A stretch of 64,000 nt of DNA, from contig OY754337.1 in NCBI GenBank assembly GCA_963573305.1, positions 74,661,094-74,725,093 on the forward strand, given 5' to 3'. Within the stretch, counting starts at the first letter, position 1, and each line of letters starts with the position of its first letter. The translations under genes were made by a program, and so were the position numbers. This DNA is from Pyrrhosoma nymphula (taxonomy: Eukaryota; Arthropoda; Insecta; Odonata; Coenagrionidae). Below are positions 47,816 through 61,477 of this stretch, piece after piece. The notes below the pieces were generated by a model that saw only the letters and a list, made by a program, of their open reading frames with translations, was not told where the DNA came from and did not search any database.

Positions 47816-49436
47816 TTAGTCAACTCAAAACCTTTACTCCCCCGCTTCACTTTACCCCTCTCCACCTTACTTACCTCTCCACACATCCCCTATCCCCTGA
47901 CGCTTCGGTTAGGGCTATGTATTTAAGAACAAAAACGAAGAACTTTGCATATGATTATGCCATAGAATGGTGAAACGCGTCCTGTCATACAAATATATCT
48001 ATTGAGGATTACAAAGTGCTTTATTCATCATGAATATTGACAACTTCAAATACAACTCGTACGTCCATTCTGAATCAGTTATATTTACTCTTAAATGTAT
48101 TTAAAAATATTTATACAAATATATATATAAAATTCACTGGCCCGATTTGTTTGTTAATACCATCTAAAGACGACTGCAAAGTTGCTTCGTATAAAGATGC
48201 ACAATTATTTCAACGTCGTATCTGTATCCTGTATGTGGCTACTACGCTTCGTGATTTGTTTTTCAATACTTTCGTTCTCACCAAATGGCATTAAGTGTTC
48301 ATTACACTGAAGGATGGAATATGAAACACGGGGCTAATTGTTAAATTAAATCAGAGGATATAACAGTAATTGGGAAACACCGTTAGAGGAATTGATTTTC
48401 CTCACTATGCTTAAGAGTGGTTTAAACAAACTATTCAAAATGTGTTTCGTATTTTTTCAAGTTTAATTTTTCTTATTCTCACCCCAATCAGTCGACCACT
48501 CAATTGCAACTGACTACAATTTACGTGATTGGATTAAAGTTACTAATTCCCGTTGGTTGCCGCTTTCCACTCGCCTGCTCATTGGTCCTTAGGGATGTTA
48601 TCTGTATGACTCCCTGGAGGCCAACGGCCACTGGGGTCATCGATAAAAAGGTCAATAATTCCGGGAGATTAGCGGTTTCATGCGAGCATCATCGTACGAC
48701 CAAATCCCCAGAGACATATTATGTGCCTTGCTCTGATTGGAACGCGTAGTTCATTCTACTGCCGCCAGAGGGGCACGTCGTTGGATATGAGATCCGTGAC
48801 TGGGAGGGAAAGAAACTAATTTCCACGAAAAGCATTTTAAAAAATATCACCGCAAGCTGTTTGATTCCAGCAAAAAAAAATACCTATCCATAACCGGCTT
48901 TCTTTTAAAACAGCATCTCTTTTCACCATCAATTCTTTTGCCTGTCCATGATTATATAATTCCTCCAATTATCGATCTTGTTTTACATTTATAACTCAGA
49001 TAAACCAAAGGTTTTGAAAGTTTTAAATTAAATTAAAATTTTGAATTACTACATTAATAATTCAATAAAGTTGAAATCCAACGGAGGAAGAACACTTTGT
49101 AATATTCCTGAGGATACAGGAAATACCTTTGAATGTGTTGTTCCGAGTGGATAAAGCAGACATCAACTTCCCGCTTCAAAACCATCGAACGATTATTAAA
49201 TTATCCGCAATACATAATGTGGGAATACATCAAAGTTTTCTTTTCATTGAAACAGTTTTCTTCTCAATATCAATGAGAGTGCTTTTTGTTGGCACCATGT
49301 TTACCACAATCTACTGAAAACCTTAATGGGAATGCTTTCCTAACTAAATTGATGAAGAATAAAACTTTACTCTTACTGTTGGCATGGTTTACATTTTATA
49401 TCAATGAATAGCTATGCAGTTTCATTACCTGGGTAG
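47816..49436. other. Non-coding stretch
   Basis: Nothing recognised. Frames of 60-85 codons show no motif. Confidence 0.5.
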
Positions 49437-49945
49437 TCCATGGGAGGAAAACAGGCATAATAGCATGGAAACTAGGAGGAGGATTGCGCTAGTGCAAAAA
49501 GCATTCAGTAATAGCAGGCAACTGATGATGGAGATCTGGCATAAAATGTAAGGAAACGTATTGCGAAGAGTTTATTACGGAGTGTAGCGTTGTATGGGGC
49601 AGAAACACAAAGTTTGAGAGAAATAAACTAGGGTCGACTGCTAGCATTTAAGATTTGAGTGTGTAGGAGAAATGAGTAAGTACCTTGGACGAAAAGAAAG
49701 ACTAACGAGAAAGTGCTTGTTGTGGCGGTTGAGGAGAGGAAACTCCTGGAGAAGATTGAGATGAAGCAGAGTAGATGGCTGGAATATGTATTGTGAGGCA
49801 AATGTATACTGATGGCCGTGTTGGAGAGAAGGATGTTAGGTAATCGGGGAAGGAGAAGAAATTGAACAAGCTCTATTGATGGAATGAAGGGAGGTAGGAC
49901 GTATTCTGAAATTAAAAAAATTGATATAGTGGCTTGCATCTGAAA
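49437..49945 (+). pseudogene. Non-LTR retrotransposon fragment, RT C-terminal region
   Basis: METRRRIALVQKAFSNSRQL from about 49466 and SVALYGAET at 49581-49607 match the conserved RI..AK.AF.....L and VALYGAETW blocks. Further blocks are split among three frames with stops: KYLGRKERLTRKCL, RGNSWRRLR and SRVDGWNMYC. Related in layout to the element at 33.6 kb (post-RT part), but separately inserted and more degraded. 5'-truncated with no endonuclease or palm. Confidence 0.75.
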
Positions 49946-52900
49946 AGTCTATATAGTTCATTCATGTTATCTTTAATATTTTTCCAGTAAGGTCTGCATA
50001 TTGAATTTCATTCGCACTTTTGACTTTCATTTGACGTTCATATTCATAGCCCTAGAATCAATTGCCATTTTCAAATCCATATCCCTAAATTCATAACTCT
50101 ACTCTAGCCCCTTAAACAGGCATTACTGACGGATACACTTCAATTACTAATGTGTAAAAGTCATTTTGATCTGAACGTATACTGTGACCCTTACGGTCCA
50201 GTAATTACACTTTCAGGTAGTAATTTGAGCCCTTAGCTATAAATGCTGGCCATTTCACATTCATTTTCTGCTTCCTTTCCGCTGTCTGCCATTTATTGCT
50301 CTGCATACACGAATCTTGAATTCATAAATGTAGCGGCGGCGTCTGATATTATTATGAACCTGGCCAAAATTGTATATTCGCAGCGATTGAACTTTAATCG
50401 ACTATACGGAACCGATGAATGTGCGTGGATGAGTTTTAAAGCTTCACATTCGACACATCGGCACGCTCAACATCGGGTCACGCCCCTCGGCCTTTTCAGC
50501 CCTTAAGGCGGGAAGACACCCTAGTGTACTCGCTGGACTTCTCTAAGCTTTTTAAAATGTTTATGAAGATTCAATATAGCAAAAATGTATTTACATGTAA
50601 CTCGATTTTGTAATGACTCATTTCCTGGCAGCCCCTGCCGTATTCCCTTGTGTCATCTTGCAAGGTGTAACATAGATACAGAGCCACTTGCATGTCCACT
50701 ATTTTCATACAGGTCAGAATTTTGTGTTTTATTTTAGTTCAACGTGGGGCAATGATTTATTGCCTATTATCATATCCATTACATGCTTTCTGTTTCAGGA
50801 TCAAGAGTGCAGAGCTGAATGCCAATTCTGTCCATGAAGAATCGATTTTTGTTGACTACTTTAAGTTAACAGTCGATATCCTTGGAGAAGAGGCAATGAT
50901 AAAAGAAACATAATTCTTAATTACATTCCTTGAGTTGAGAATGGAGAATGAAGATTGGAGCATAAAGAGGGTTGGAAGGTGCTGGCGAGGCGTGAGATGC
51001 GGCCTAAAACAGCCTCTCCACTTCCGACTCGATATAAACGGGCATTGTTGTGATTCCTCATCCGTGGAAGGGATGGCACATAATGTATCGCCAGGCGCAG
51101 TGCCTTTTGTGTGTGACCCGTTATTTTCGTTCAGTGTAGTGCAAGATGTAAGAATAGTGATGGAGCAACAAACCTTGGAACCAAGCCGAACGGTGACCAC
51201 GAGGTAGAGCTGGGATTTCTCCATCTGTTGGTAAGTACAAAAAAAAACCATCAATGACTTGGCTAAATTGACTATTTATTTATACTCGTAAGCAGTAAGT
51301 TGAATGGGCATACCTGAAAAACGTTTGGGTGAGGTGTCCAATTTCTTACAGTAAAACGAACTGTTTTACGCTAAAACGATCTTTACTATCATGACGACTG
51401 AGGATAGGAATCCCAGAGAGATTATTCAATCCAAGGATTACGGGATTGTGATTTCCTCAACCCTGGAATCCCGTGATTGATGAAAAGTTATATTTGATAC
51501 GGAAACAAAAACATTCATTGTCATCGACCAATAGTTTTACATAAAATCAGAAAGAAAATATCACATGCTCTAATGGAATTACTATCGTTATTGACGTCAT
51601 TGAAGACCTTCCACCAAGTGAAACCTTCAACTTACATTTTTTTATAAAAAAGAGTTGGTTCGAACATCAGCCCTAATCGACCCAAAATATAATGCACTAA
51701 GGTGTGCCATACATTTTAAATGTATATTAGCTAGGTTAGCTTCCATATCACCGAGTTGGTCTTTTCAACAATGGAGAAGAGCATAAATACATCTAATTTG
51801 ATCAAAAGACAAAACTATTTCATGGTGAGAGAGCTTGTAATTTAGATGATGGTAGACGGAAGACCCTCCTAATGCGCTTTCAATTGTTTTAATGCTCTTT
51901 TTCAAATTTAATAAAGGCTGGAAACGACTTCGAGGAACATTAAAGACAAATACGCGAAAATGGATTTCCTTTTTACAGCTGTATTAAAAAAATCGAGAAT
52001 ACCTACTGTACATTTACAGTAGTGTCAATAAAGTTAACTTTTATAAAATGGTTAAGATATCACATTTCTAACAAAGAAAAACCTGGTGAGGAACTGAAGT
52101 CTTAGTTCACAGGAACATATTTGGAGGTCGCAGCATCGCGTCTCATGGCAACATTTCTGATAATGTCCAGACTCAATAATCTATAAGTTTTCTAATTGCT
52201 CTCCACTTTATTTCACCACACAAGGTTCACTTTATGATGACTTGATACCTATAGTTGAGTGTATATAATTGAGTGTAGTCTCCTGAGTGCTAGTTGAAAG
52301 GGCGTATGGAGGAATTATATTCACATCAATATATCTAATTTACATGGAACCAGTGGTGTACTTATGAAATTTGGACAGACGCAGTTTATTTAATAAGGTA
52401 TGTTATATATAATTTGGACATTTTCTTTGCCCTGCTGGCTTTGCATTCGATTCAGTGATCAGATGTTAAAATTTGATTTGGCCATTGTGTATTATGTTTT
52501 AATTCCTTTATGTAGAAATTAGTAATTGAAAAGGAAGGTAGAAAAAGAGGTCACAGATACTCATAGAAGTTTAAATTAAAAAATTTTCAGTTAAGGACAT
52601 AGCCTTAATTCAGCGCGATGAAATACGTACCCTGCGGCGCGCCGAGTTATGAACTAAAATTATCAGTTATTTTCCATAGCAATCATTCTTAGGTGTCTAA
52701 TCATATTGCTCTTAAAAAAATAATACCCGTATCAGGATTGAGTGTAGCATATCGAGAATAACTCGTAGTTGAAACCGGCCTTAGTTTAAGTGCTTATTTA
52801 AGATGCTTATGTATGGACCGACGGACAATGACGTAATTCAGACGAAAATGTTAATTTCGACCTCATATCTCTTGGGGGAGCTCTAAAATGAAAATGCTCC

Positions 52901-55450
52901 TTTCCCCGATTATTAATAGGTCTACGGAATCGGTGTAAGTAGACGCAGGCTGTCTGCGTTTGGCAACGCATTCTATTGCCAAGTCTGCAAAACTCCGCTG
53001 CAACTATATATTCAGAAAACAGTAAACATATTAAACTTCATCATTTGGCGATGACCTTGGTCAATTTGAAAATGACTTGATCATTTCTTCCGGGGGTCAC
53101 CATGTTAGCGATTAGACATTCAATTGATTATTTGCATTTACCATCGCATAAAATTTTCCCCAGTAAGTTATTTGAAAAGTGTGTGGGAAAAGCAGAGCTG
53201 AAAATAATAACTTAATGGGACTTCTTATTTGAAATCAATATTTCTGCAAATCGTTATACTCTATGACCATGTCATTTTCGAAAAATCAAAGCTAGTATGC
53301 AATTTTATGAAAATTGCCTTGTTTTTTGAGCAGCGATAACAAATTTGTACGCCTACCAATAAACTTGTCATATAATTTAGGATAATAAGCTATAGGTGAG
53401 TGAATCACTTTTCTTCAGCTTCGCAAAAATATATATTGGATATGTTCCAGAAAATTCCATGATGCTCTTATTTCAGAGTTGTTTAACTGACATTTAAATC
53501 CACTTAAATTATTAAAACTCACCTAAGTCACTCACGCAAATTCTCACCTAAGTAAGAATGACAACAAAAATATTTTATCCAGTACAACTTGCAGTCGCCT
53601 TGATGATACCGAGTTACAGCTACCATACAGGTACCACTTGAAAAACATGAAAACCAACTCAGCTCTGCGAAACCTATCTGTCGCTCTTACAATTTTATCA
53701 CTATTGCTTATGGTAGCTTCATTTTAAGATGGCACCCGAGTATATTGGGTTTTCATTAAAATTGCAAAATATACTGATAACATTGTCATAGCCCCGCAAA
53801 TAAGATGATGCGACCATAGGCAAAGCTTCCATTCAAAGCTCTGCGGCTAAGCCCATCCAATAAAATACAAGAGTTCTACATGAAGAGTTAACTTCTAATG
53901 GTGATTTGCTGTTCAATTTATATGCACGGTAGCATGGCAATTAATACAACAACTTGAAGAGTAGCTCTACACAATTCTGTGGCTCTATTGCGAAGTCAGT
54001 TCAGTTGGTTTATGTAGGCAAGGAATGCATCAGGTGAGAACCAGCGCTGCAGATATATGTAGAGTGACAAGTCATCACGACACCGTGCTTTTAGGCTATT
54101 CTTTAGGCCGTACCGTTACTATGAGATCGCCGGCCGATGAGTGAAACGCCGATCTCGTCCTTCGTCTGGCCCCAAAGAAAGCATTGTAACTTTGTAGCAA
54201 TAACATTGAATAGTGCTGTCATCCAGCTCTAATATTTATCAAGCAATGCCATATGCGGAATATGTGAGTAGAGGCGAGATAAGTGGCATTAATTTTTTTT
54301 AATTCTTTTTAGTAGGTAGTTCAGTAGGTGACGTTTATACAGGATAAGAGATCATCTTCGTCATTGGTATTTTTTTATAGTGTGATGTCGTCGAGCCTGG
54401 TGAATTATTTTTTGCAATTTCATCGAATAGTTAACACATGTCACGGCATACTTGTAAAATAGTTCCTTTCGAAATGCAATTTCATTAATACGAGTTTATC
54501 TAATTCTTCCGGCAACGCATGTTAGCCACAAAAGTAACTGACACCAAAATATCAGTAATTACGCAACAGTCACCACACACATATTATCATTCTCAGCCTA
54601 CTTCTTGTTGAAACCCACACTTTGTTCTTTGTCACCACGCCATTTCCAAAATACAAAACAAATGTCTGCAATTTCATACCATATGGCCCCAAGAACTTAC
54701 GCGGAATCGTCCAGAAACATCCAACATTGGTGAACGTGTATGGCTTGAGCATCGCTCTGAAAGGGAAGCCGTATTTGGTTGTCTATTACTATTTTTGGAA
54801 GGGTTGAATGGAAGTAAGAAGGGTATTTGAAGAGAGGGAGTTTTAGCGTCAGGAGCTCTCGTCGCCCGAGAAATGCGTTCGCTTCCGAAGGGCAATTATT
54901 TTTCTCTCCGTCCGACAGAGTTAATAGTTTTCACCATATTGTCCTGACGTCGTCTCTTTTTTCTTCATCCCTCCATCCATTCGAGAAGGAAAAGAGATTT
55001 TCTCTCCTTCCGGAATAGGAAGGGGATTGGTGAGTTTTGAAGGAGAGTGGATGGGGGAGAAGACGGAGGAGAGAGAGAGAAAGATCTATATAAAGTTTTT
55101 TTCCCACGCCAGCTGTAGGTCTTTCTCTCTTTCCTGGAGGGCTGCCAATATTTTCCTCCACCCTCACGCGACCCTCCCGATAATGAAATATTAGTACGTC
55201 ATCAGGGTGACTCGCTTGGGTATGGGGGTTGGTAGGGGTTGGAAAGCGAGAGGGGTGAGGCAGGAGGGCGCATTCGATCGACGAGTTGATGGAGATGACG
55301 GTCGAATGGGGCCTCCCCTCCTCCCAAACCCTTCACTCCGCCCCTCTCCCAAACACCTCTTTTCCATTACTTTCACTTCTTCCGTGGAAGATGATCATCG
55401 CCATGGACCACCTTTTCCCACTCCTTCCCCCTCTAACACCTTGGGCACGC
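49946..55450. other. Long non-coding stretch
   Basis: No protein family, RNA gene or complete transposon recognised over 5.5 kb. About 54830-55440 is a purine/pyrimidine-skewed GC-richer patch with opposing open frames of 60-115 codons. CTATATAAAG at about 55086-55095 would suit a TATA box, but no downstream coding exon supports a promoter. Confidence 0.45.
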
Positions 55451-55915
55451 CGACGCGTTGGCCCATCGGAACAGCTGAGTGGAGTGATGGCCAAACGGGA
55501 TATTTCGGTTCAAGGTGTTCGGAGCAATTTCTGTTTATTTTCGGATTTGCATGAAACTTTACATGCGCTTTCTCATTAGTAATATCTCTAGATAGTAAAA
55601 AAAAACTTAAAAAAACATGGTTTTATTAAAAAATGCACTAAAAAGTAGGTTTTAATTTTTGAGCTGTCACAAATGGCCTGCTACAGGCAGAGCATGATTA
55701 TCGACGCGTTGGCCCATCGGAGCAGTGTGTGAAGTGAAGGGTAAGACGAGGTATATTTCGGTAAAATGCGTTTGGAGCTATTTATTTTTATGTACAAATT
55801 TGCGTGAACATTTGCATGCGCGTTTTCTTTAGTAATATCTGTAAATGATGTATAAAAAACCTTTTAAAAACATGGTTTTGTAAAAAAATGCACTAGAAAG
55901 TAAAGAATAAAATTT

Positions 55916-55998
55916 ATGTATTTATTTTTTCCTTCTCTCAGAAGATATAGGTCTAAGTTTATTGACCTATATCTCCGGAAGGAAGAAAATAAATACAT
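55916..55998. repeat. 83-bp foldback palindrome nested in the array
   Basis: Left arm ATGTATTTATTTTTTCCTTC to GATATAGG (55916-55951) pairs with 55966-55998 (CCTATATCTCC to AAATAAATACAT), with a 14-nt loop. It is absent from the equivalent place in the first unit, so it was inserted after or during the tandem duplication. Confidence 0.75.
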
Positions 55999-56049
55999 GT
56001 TAAAAAGAGGTCATGAAGAAGTATTATCTAAAATAATTTTTGAGCTGTC

Positions 56050-56380
56050 ATAACTGGCCTACGACTCGCAGAACGTGATTATTTGTTACTAAAAATAAAA
56101 CTATGGGAGTGCAACCAACATTTATGAGACAAAAGATTTCACCTCTTCTATATAGGTAACGTGGTAAAAAGTCTTAAGTATTCCAAATTATGCAGGACCA
56201 GGAATATCCGGCAATGTAACTGGCCTACGACACGCAGAACGTGATTTTTTGTTACTAAAAATAAAACTATGGGAGTGCACCAACATTTATGAGACAAAAG
56301 ATATCACCTCTTCTATATAGGTAACATGTTAAAAAGTCTTTAGTATTCCAAGTTATGTAGGACCAGGAATATCCGGCAAG
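56050..56380 (+). repeat. Two tandem 166-bp units
   Basis: TAACTGGCCTACGAC begins both units (56051 and 56217) and GGAATATCCGGCAA ends both (56214 and 56379). About 92% identical by eye. The unit includes CAACATTTATGAGACAAAAG and CACCTCTTCTATATAGGTAA. Confidence 0.85.
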
Positions 56381-56640
56381 CTAAGCTTGCCTCAACATGT
56401 ACAATAATTCGTTGAACTGTCTTTAGTATCACAAGTTGTGATTTGGAGTTGGGTGTTCCCGCTGAAAAGTCTCTTGCATCACAAATTGTTGGTTGCACCC
56501 CATGGTTTTATTTTCAGTCACAAATATTTCCGCTCTGCCTTATGTAGGTCAGTTGTGACTGCTCCATAATTATTTTCAACTTTTTACTAAACCTTTTAAT
56601 AAAACCACGTTTTTTAGTTTTTTTATGTATTTTATTTTAT

Positions 56641-57699
56641 AAGCTTTAGTATCAAAATATGGTAAAGTTGTTCCAATGAGGATAAGGTAGATAACATGTT
56701 CTGGGATCACTATTTTGTTTATCAACTACTCCATTTACATGTATCCTCTTTCTTGCCGTATTTCATAGGGGCATGACATTACCGGCGTAGCAATTCATTA
56801 TAAATTTCAGCAATAGTTTGCATGGCAACGACAAAAATTACGGTTTAAACATCAATGCATCAAACTTAGTGTTCGCAATCCTTCATAGAAGCCTACATGA
56901 ACATGAAAGTATTAAGAGCCATAGAAAGTATTTTAGCCGATTTTAATAGCATACAAAACATTTTCAAGTTGTGAAATAAGTTGTATTCTAATAATTTAAA
57001 CTGCCACTAATGATATGAAGTCACATGATTTTTAATGGCGAATTTCACCCTCTTTGGTGAATAGGTAATTATGAAACAAGTTTTTTTGACATTGGGAACA
57101 CTATTATTCAAGCATGAAGGCTTTATTAACTCATCCGTATGAAACTAGTGTCTAAGTAATGAATCCCTCCACTGAAAATTGTTACTGCGCAACTGTCTCC
57201 TTGTTTAGCTACCACTGTGCCAAGTATATGGTTTTACAAAAGACTTTTACTATCACACATTACGCATAGCGCTATGCGGTAAAAGTCTTTTTTTGAAAAT
57301 ATAAGTGAATGTAAGCGAATAACGTTCAAGATGGATGGTTTTTAATTGATGGATAATTGAATGTTCCACACTCGTACCCCACATTTTCTTGAGTGATTAC
57401 TGCTTAAATAGAAGATATAGCTTTGCTCTTTCAATGCTGACCTAATGGCAACTGTTGTAGCGTATTATTTCATAGGAGTGGTATATTATTCCACTCAGCA
57501 AGAATCATGATGGCTGTCAAGGTGAAGGGAATATTAGTAAAAGTATTCGCAGAAAGTACCGTATGTTCGGTAGGAATGAAAGTTGTCATGTTAGAACCCA
57601 CATGTTAATAAAATGATGATATGCAGTAGAGTTGAAGGAGCAATCCATTGGAACGAGCGAGAATGTACGGAGAATCACATGGACCTAATCGGAGAATAG
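56641..57699. other. AT-rich non-coding stretch
   Basis: Contains one small foldback (57238-57291), listed separately. Otherwise nothing recognised. Confidence 0.5.
57238..57291. repeat. Small foldback with nested palindrome
   Basis: AAAAGACTTTTAC (57238-57250) pairs with GTAAAAGTCTTTT (57279-57291). Between them GCATAGCGCTATGC (57264-57277) is itself a perfect palindrome. Probably a relic of a short inverted-repeat element. Confidence 0.7.
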
Positions 57700-57860
57700 A
57701 TGGAAAGGAGCACCTTTGGATCGGGTTGGCTAGAGTAGAACCCTTCCTATCCCGAAGGTCTGGGTTCAAATATGTACCGGCATTTGTGAAGGTTTTTATT
57801 TTGACTCCGATCCCCATTAAGATGCTATGTGGAGAGCTCAACCAGTGCTTAGTTAGTCCG
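57700..57860 (+). mobile_element. Possible tRNA-derived SINE
   Basis: TGGCTAGAGTAG (57727-57738) is A-box-like and GGTTCAAATAT (57763-57773) is a B-box-like segment at about the right spacing, preceded by CCCGAAGGTCT. The similarity to consensus boxes is partial and no tail or target duplication is visible. Confidence 0.35.
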
Positions 57861-59850
57861 TTGTCGGTTAGTAGTTAGTTAAGTAGTTGGATGGGACACT
57901 AAGTGTGGACCTCTTGGCACTTTTGGTTAAGAGTTGGCTGATTGAGACGCTGGGCTATACGCTCTGAAGTAATCTTTTCCATTTCCAACCAACACACCTA
58001 TCCTTCATAGCACACATTACCTCTGATATTAGGGTCTTTCCAAAAGAGCCATAAAACGAGACTCGTCTGATTCTTGTTTGTGCGGTGCTTATAAAAAAGA
58101 AAAGGCTGGCTTCAGTGAACAAATTATTGATTAAAAAATAAAAATGAAACATGAATTGTTTATTCTTTGTATCATATTTTGCGCTTTTTTATTTTTAAAT
58201 ATATTCTCAGAGTAAAAATTGTCATTAAAATGTTTGAGGGAGTAAAACTTTTCACTGTAAGGTTGGGTGATTTTTATTTCTGGAATGTCAATCTCATAAG
58301 CACCAACATATTTTGCATTTCCTCGCGGATGATGCTGTACAAAGGTATATCGTTGTTTTATGGCAAATATGTAGTTACTGACAATCCGGACTTACGGACT
58401 TCTTTCCTTTTTTTCTGATACTTGCTTTGGTTTATTTTCCAAACTGAAGTCTCTGTTCCTCCAGTTAGCAATAAATTTTAATCTTTCAAAAAATACCTTC
58501 CGTCGCTAACTCTCCTTAGATCTTTTCCACAAGCTTTTTATCGTCTACATTTTTCACTTCACAATTCTTCCTCGTTTCAACCTCTCACAGCCATGGAGCG
58601 ATGGCCTTATACCTACATCCAATGTCTGCACCAATACATTTTTTGAACTAGCAACTTAAGCTCTTGGTCCAAAATTAGGGCCTGATGAATTTCTTCTTGA
58701 AAGCAAGGCTGTTGCGCGATGGATTTTATTCAAAGGAATTCTTCTTGACTATTTAGCTCATCTACTTTCCTGGCATACTCATCCTGTTTTTGCTCTTAAT
58801 TTTCGAAATTGTTATCCCAGTTTTGTATTATTTGTGCATTCCCAAGAAATTATCTGCCAACGTACGGAGCTTTATAGCCTCGCTTCATGTTGCTTCAAAT
58901 GAAGCTTAAATTATCCTTCCATTTTGCTGGGTCGTTGGCCTTCAATCGTATGCAAAATCCTGTGGGTTAACTTGGTCGCTCGAACTCAATTCAGACGAAG
59001 CAAGCTGAAATTAATTTTTTCGTTAAGTGGTTCACAAATATAGATTAAGTGGAAGCAGTGCGAATGGTATTTGTGAAGTTAGATATTTTTTTAATTAATC
59101 TTGTTCTAGGCGTTACTTGGTGAAACCACTACATTATTGATGAAAATGACGAAAAAGACGAAAAAGACTTCCACATAACTCGAAACATTCAACTTCAGTG
59201 TTTTGTGGTATTTTAAGATCTCCACTGCATTTCTTTATTCAAGGAAGTGTTTATTATTCATTCGAAGCAAGAAGGGAGAGACCATAGAGAAAGGAAGATA
59301 ATTAGAGCCTCAAACTACCACAAGCGGCGCCGGCGTCGTTTACGTAATTTTCCAATGTGGTAAATGGCAGATGAATAGCTAATGGAGTTTTTCAACGGGA
59401 GTTGTTGAATCAGAGTCTTTGATTGCGTTGACGAAAGCAGTACAGCTTGTTCCAAATATGTCAATCAGGGTTTGCCTGAAGTTCGAGGAGCTGGTGAAAT
59501 TCATGGGAGGGAATCTTGATTCACGTTGTGTCATTGAAGAGGAATGTGTGATTAATGTGGAGCTATTAGTAATGATATTCGGCACCAAATGTAGGAGAGA
59601 TGATTGGAAAGTAAATATTTTGTCAATCGTCCTCTGAACAAGTGCTTTAAGCAAGGCACCTATGCAAGTTTCCGGAGCTTTGCTAGTGAGGAAAGAAGGG
59701 GAAGTTACTTTGAACACAATACCACGCTCTGGTTCCTTTATAGGTCAGTTTTATAAGTTTTTTATCCATGCTGATCATACGATAGATTCATACGGTACAA
59801 AAGCACGGAGAAAAATTGAAGTCATTAAAATGCGTAATCAGCTACATAGA
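57861..59850. other. Non-coding or unrecognised stretch
   Basis: The minus-strand 112-codon frame 59379-59717, with an opposing 72-codon frame 59419-59637, is the longest open region but resembles no family I know. AAAAAGACGAAAAAGAC near 59151 is a small tandem repeat. No element ends seen. Confidence 0.35.
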
Positions 59851-61242
59851 ATTGGGTATTTTCCACGTATTTCAAACTATCGATATTCTGATTCAGTTAC
59901 TTGAACTTATTGCATTGGCTAAAAATTTTCTTATCAAATTGTATGAATTTCGGTTTTAAAAGCTAAAGAAAGTAGAAGGTTACGAAAGCTCCCGAGCACA
60001 CTCCGAAAACAACCGAATGGTCTGTGACGTCATTTTCGCTGTTTACATTTAGACTCAGGCGTTTCCTGGGTTGGGTTGGGTTTAACCCAGGCTTACAGTG
60101 GAAACAAATTCGGCGAAATTAGTTTCTGACGTGTTCGCGTTTCTAGATATGCCTTTAAATGGCATCTAAGTAAGGTATAGAGATGGTGTTTTGTGCCACA
60201 ATGTACAAATACATCGGTTGAAACACCGAACAAGAAATATATTCACGCAATCACGACATTGAATGATTGAAATTTCTTCCTTGGATTCCTCAATCTCCAC
60301 CCGTAAAAATGTATGCTTTACTCCACACTTTGTGTTTTGGGCATATTCTTGCAATGACTTTGCACAGTGGTCCATCTCTCTTTACTTGGACGTATCCTAT
60401 AGCATTATCACCATAACTCTCACGAGAAGCTTTATGATATAACAACAGTTAAATTAAACTTTGAATAGACATTTAGGAGATGAGAATCTATTTTTAGGCA
60501 TTTCTACAGCTGATAAGCCACTTCTAGAAACCTCCTCTACAAACAATCACTAATTAGCAAATAAAAAATTAACGTTTTAGGTGTGTCGAGTATTGGCAGC
60601 ACAAACATTTGGCGAGTACTGTGTTATGTTGATATGTTACTAAAATATTGTTTATTTACTGTTGCATGGACTGCTATGGACTTCGATAAAGAAAGAAGTA
60701 TCATAATGATTATGAGTGTATTGGAAAAACAGTTAATAAAGTTCATACACCTTTACATAATTATATGTATCAAAAATGATATAAAACAGTAATGACGATT
60801 TTAAAAGCAAACTTTAGGCTTACATTTTTTGGACTTAAGCTCAACGAATTTCCGCAGCATTAAATCGCTCGTCCTTCTTCATTAAAACGCCTATCATAAA
60901 CATATCCACTTTGGGTAAATTATCTTATGTGATTTTAATAAAACCATTGCACGCCATAGTCTTTGTTTTCGATGAAAAATCTTTAAATATACGGTAGATC
61001 TTCTACAGTTACTCACTTTCTCCCTCACCTCCGTCTATCGCTCAGCGAAAATGACGTCAAGCCAATCAGATTTCGTTTCGTAGCGGCGTAAAAAAATTGA
61101 AATTTCGACTATTTGAATCTTAAATATCTCAAATGATATTGAATCAATTTTAAAACTACTTTCACTCCGCAAGCTTGTGCGAGTTCAAGTAACATGTAAA
61201 GATCCGTAAACTTAAATTTAAAATTTTGGAAAATACCCAATT
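59851..61242. mobile_element. Element with diverged inverted ends, 1.39 kb
   Basis: The left end reads ATTGGGTATTTTCC (59851-59864) and the right end GGAAAATACCCAATT (61228-61242), an exact inverted match over 14 bp. Further inward, GTTACTTGAACTT (59898-59910) pairs with GAGTTCAAGTAAC (61183-61195), and GTGACGTCATTTTCGCTG (60024-60041) with CAGCGAAAATGACGTCA (61043-61059). This gives about 200 bp of diverged inverted repeat in the correct nested order. No transposase frame inside. AATT adjoins both ends but is palindromic and so weak evidence of a target duplication. Confidence 0.6.
60066..60122 (+). repeat. Exact 57-bp repeat, copy 1
   Basis: Begins CTGGGTTGGGTTGGGTTTAA and ends ATTCGGCGAAATTAG. 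Identical at all 57 positions to 61478-61534. Its first 25 bases fold back (GGGTTT/AACCC). This copy lies inside the inverted-end element. Confidence 0.9.
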
Positions 61243-61477
61243 AATCATTTATGCAGTCAATACTCCTAAAACATTGGTATTGATGGTATAATCGTTGGTT
61301 AACGTTATGATTTACCTAAAAACATGAAAAATGGAAATAAACAAAGCAAATGCATTTATTATTAAATGTATAGACATATAGCAAAAGATAGCCGAGTTGG
61401 GTGGATTGGTATTCGTGAAAACCAGACGCCACTTTCGTGAGCAAAGACACCTTCTACTTCCTTCTTCAATGTATGGG

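Larger units (their letters stand above)
55451..56640. repeat. Compound tandem and inverted repeat array
   Basis: CGACGCGTTGGCCCATCGG starts two 251-bp-offset units (55451 and 55702). Both continue through GATATTTCGGT/ATATTTCGGT, CATGCGC, TAGTAATATCT, ACATGGTTTT and TTTTTGAGCTGTCA. The second unit is enlarged by a foldback insertion (55916-55998). Two 166-bp units follow (56050-56380). The reverse complement of about 56490-56620 resembles the unit interior (ACGTGGTTTTATTAAAA ... ATAATTATGGAGCAGTCACA ... AAAATAAAACCATGGGGTGC ... AACCAAC), so the block ends in an inverted arm. Non-coding; likely one or two nested non-autonomous DNA elements with internal duplications. Confidence 0.7.

Noticed and set aside
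55086..55095. TATA-box-like CTATATAAAG
   Set aside because: Isolated match with no initiator or coding exon downstream; expected by chance in AT-rich DNA.
55207..55579. 115- and 97-codon overlapping frames
   Set aside because: Compositional; the 3' part lies in the tandem repeat unit starting at 55451.
59379..59717. 112-codon minus-strand frame with opposing 72-codon frame
   Set aside because: No similarity recognised and no exon signals; cannot be supported as a gene.
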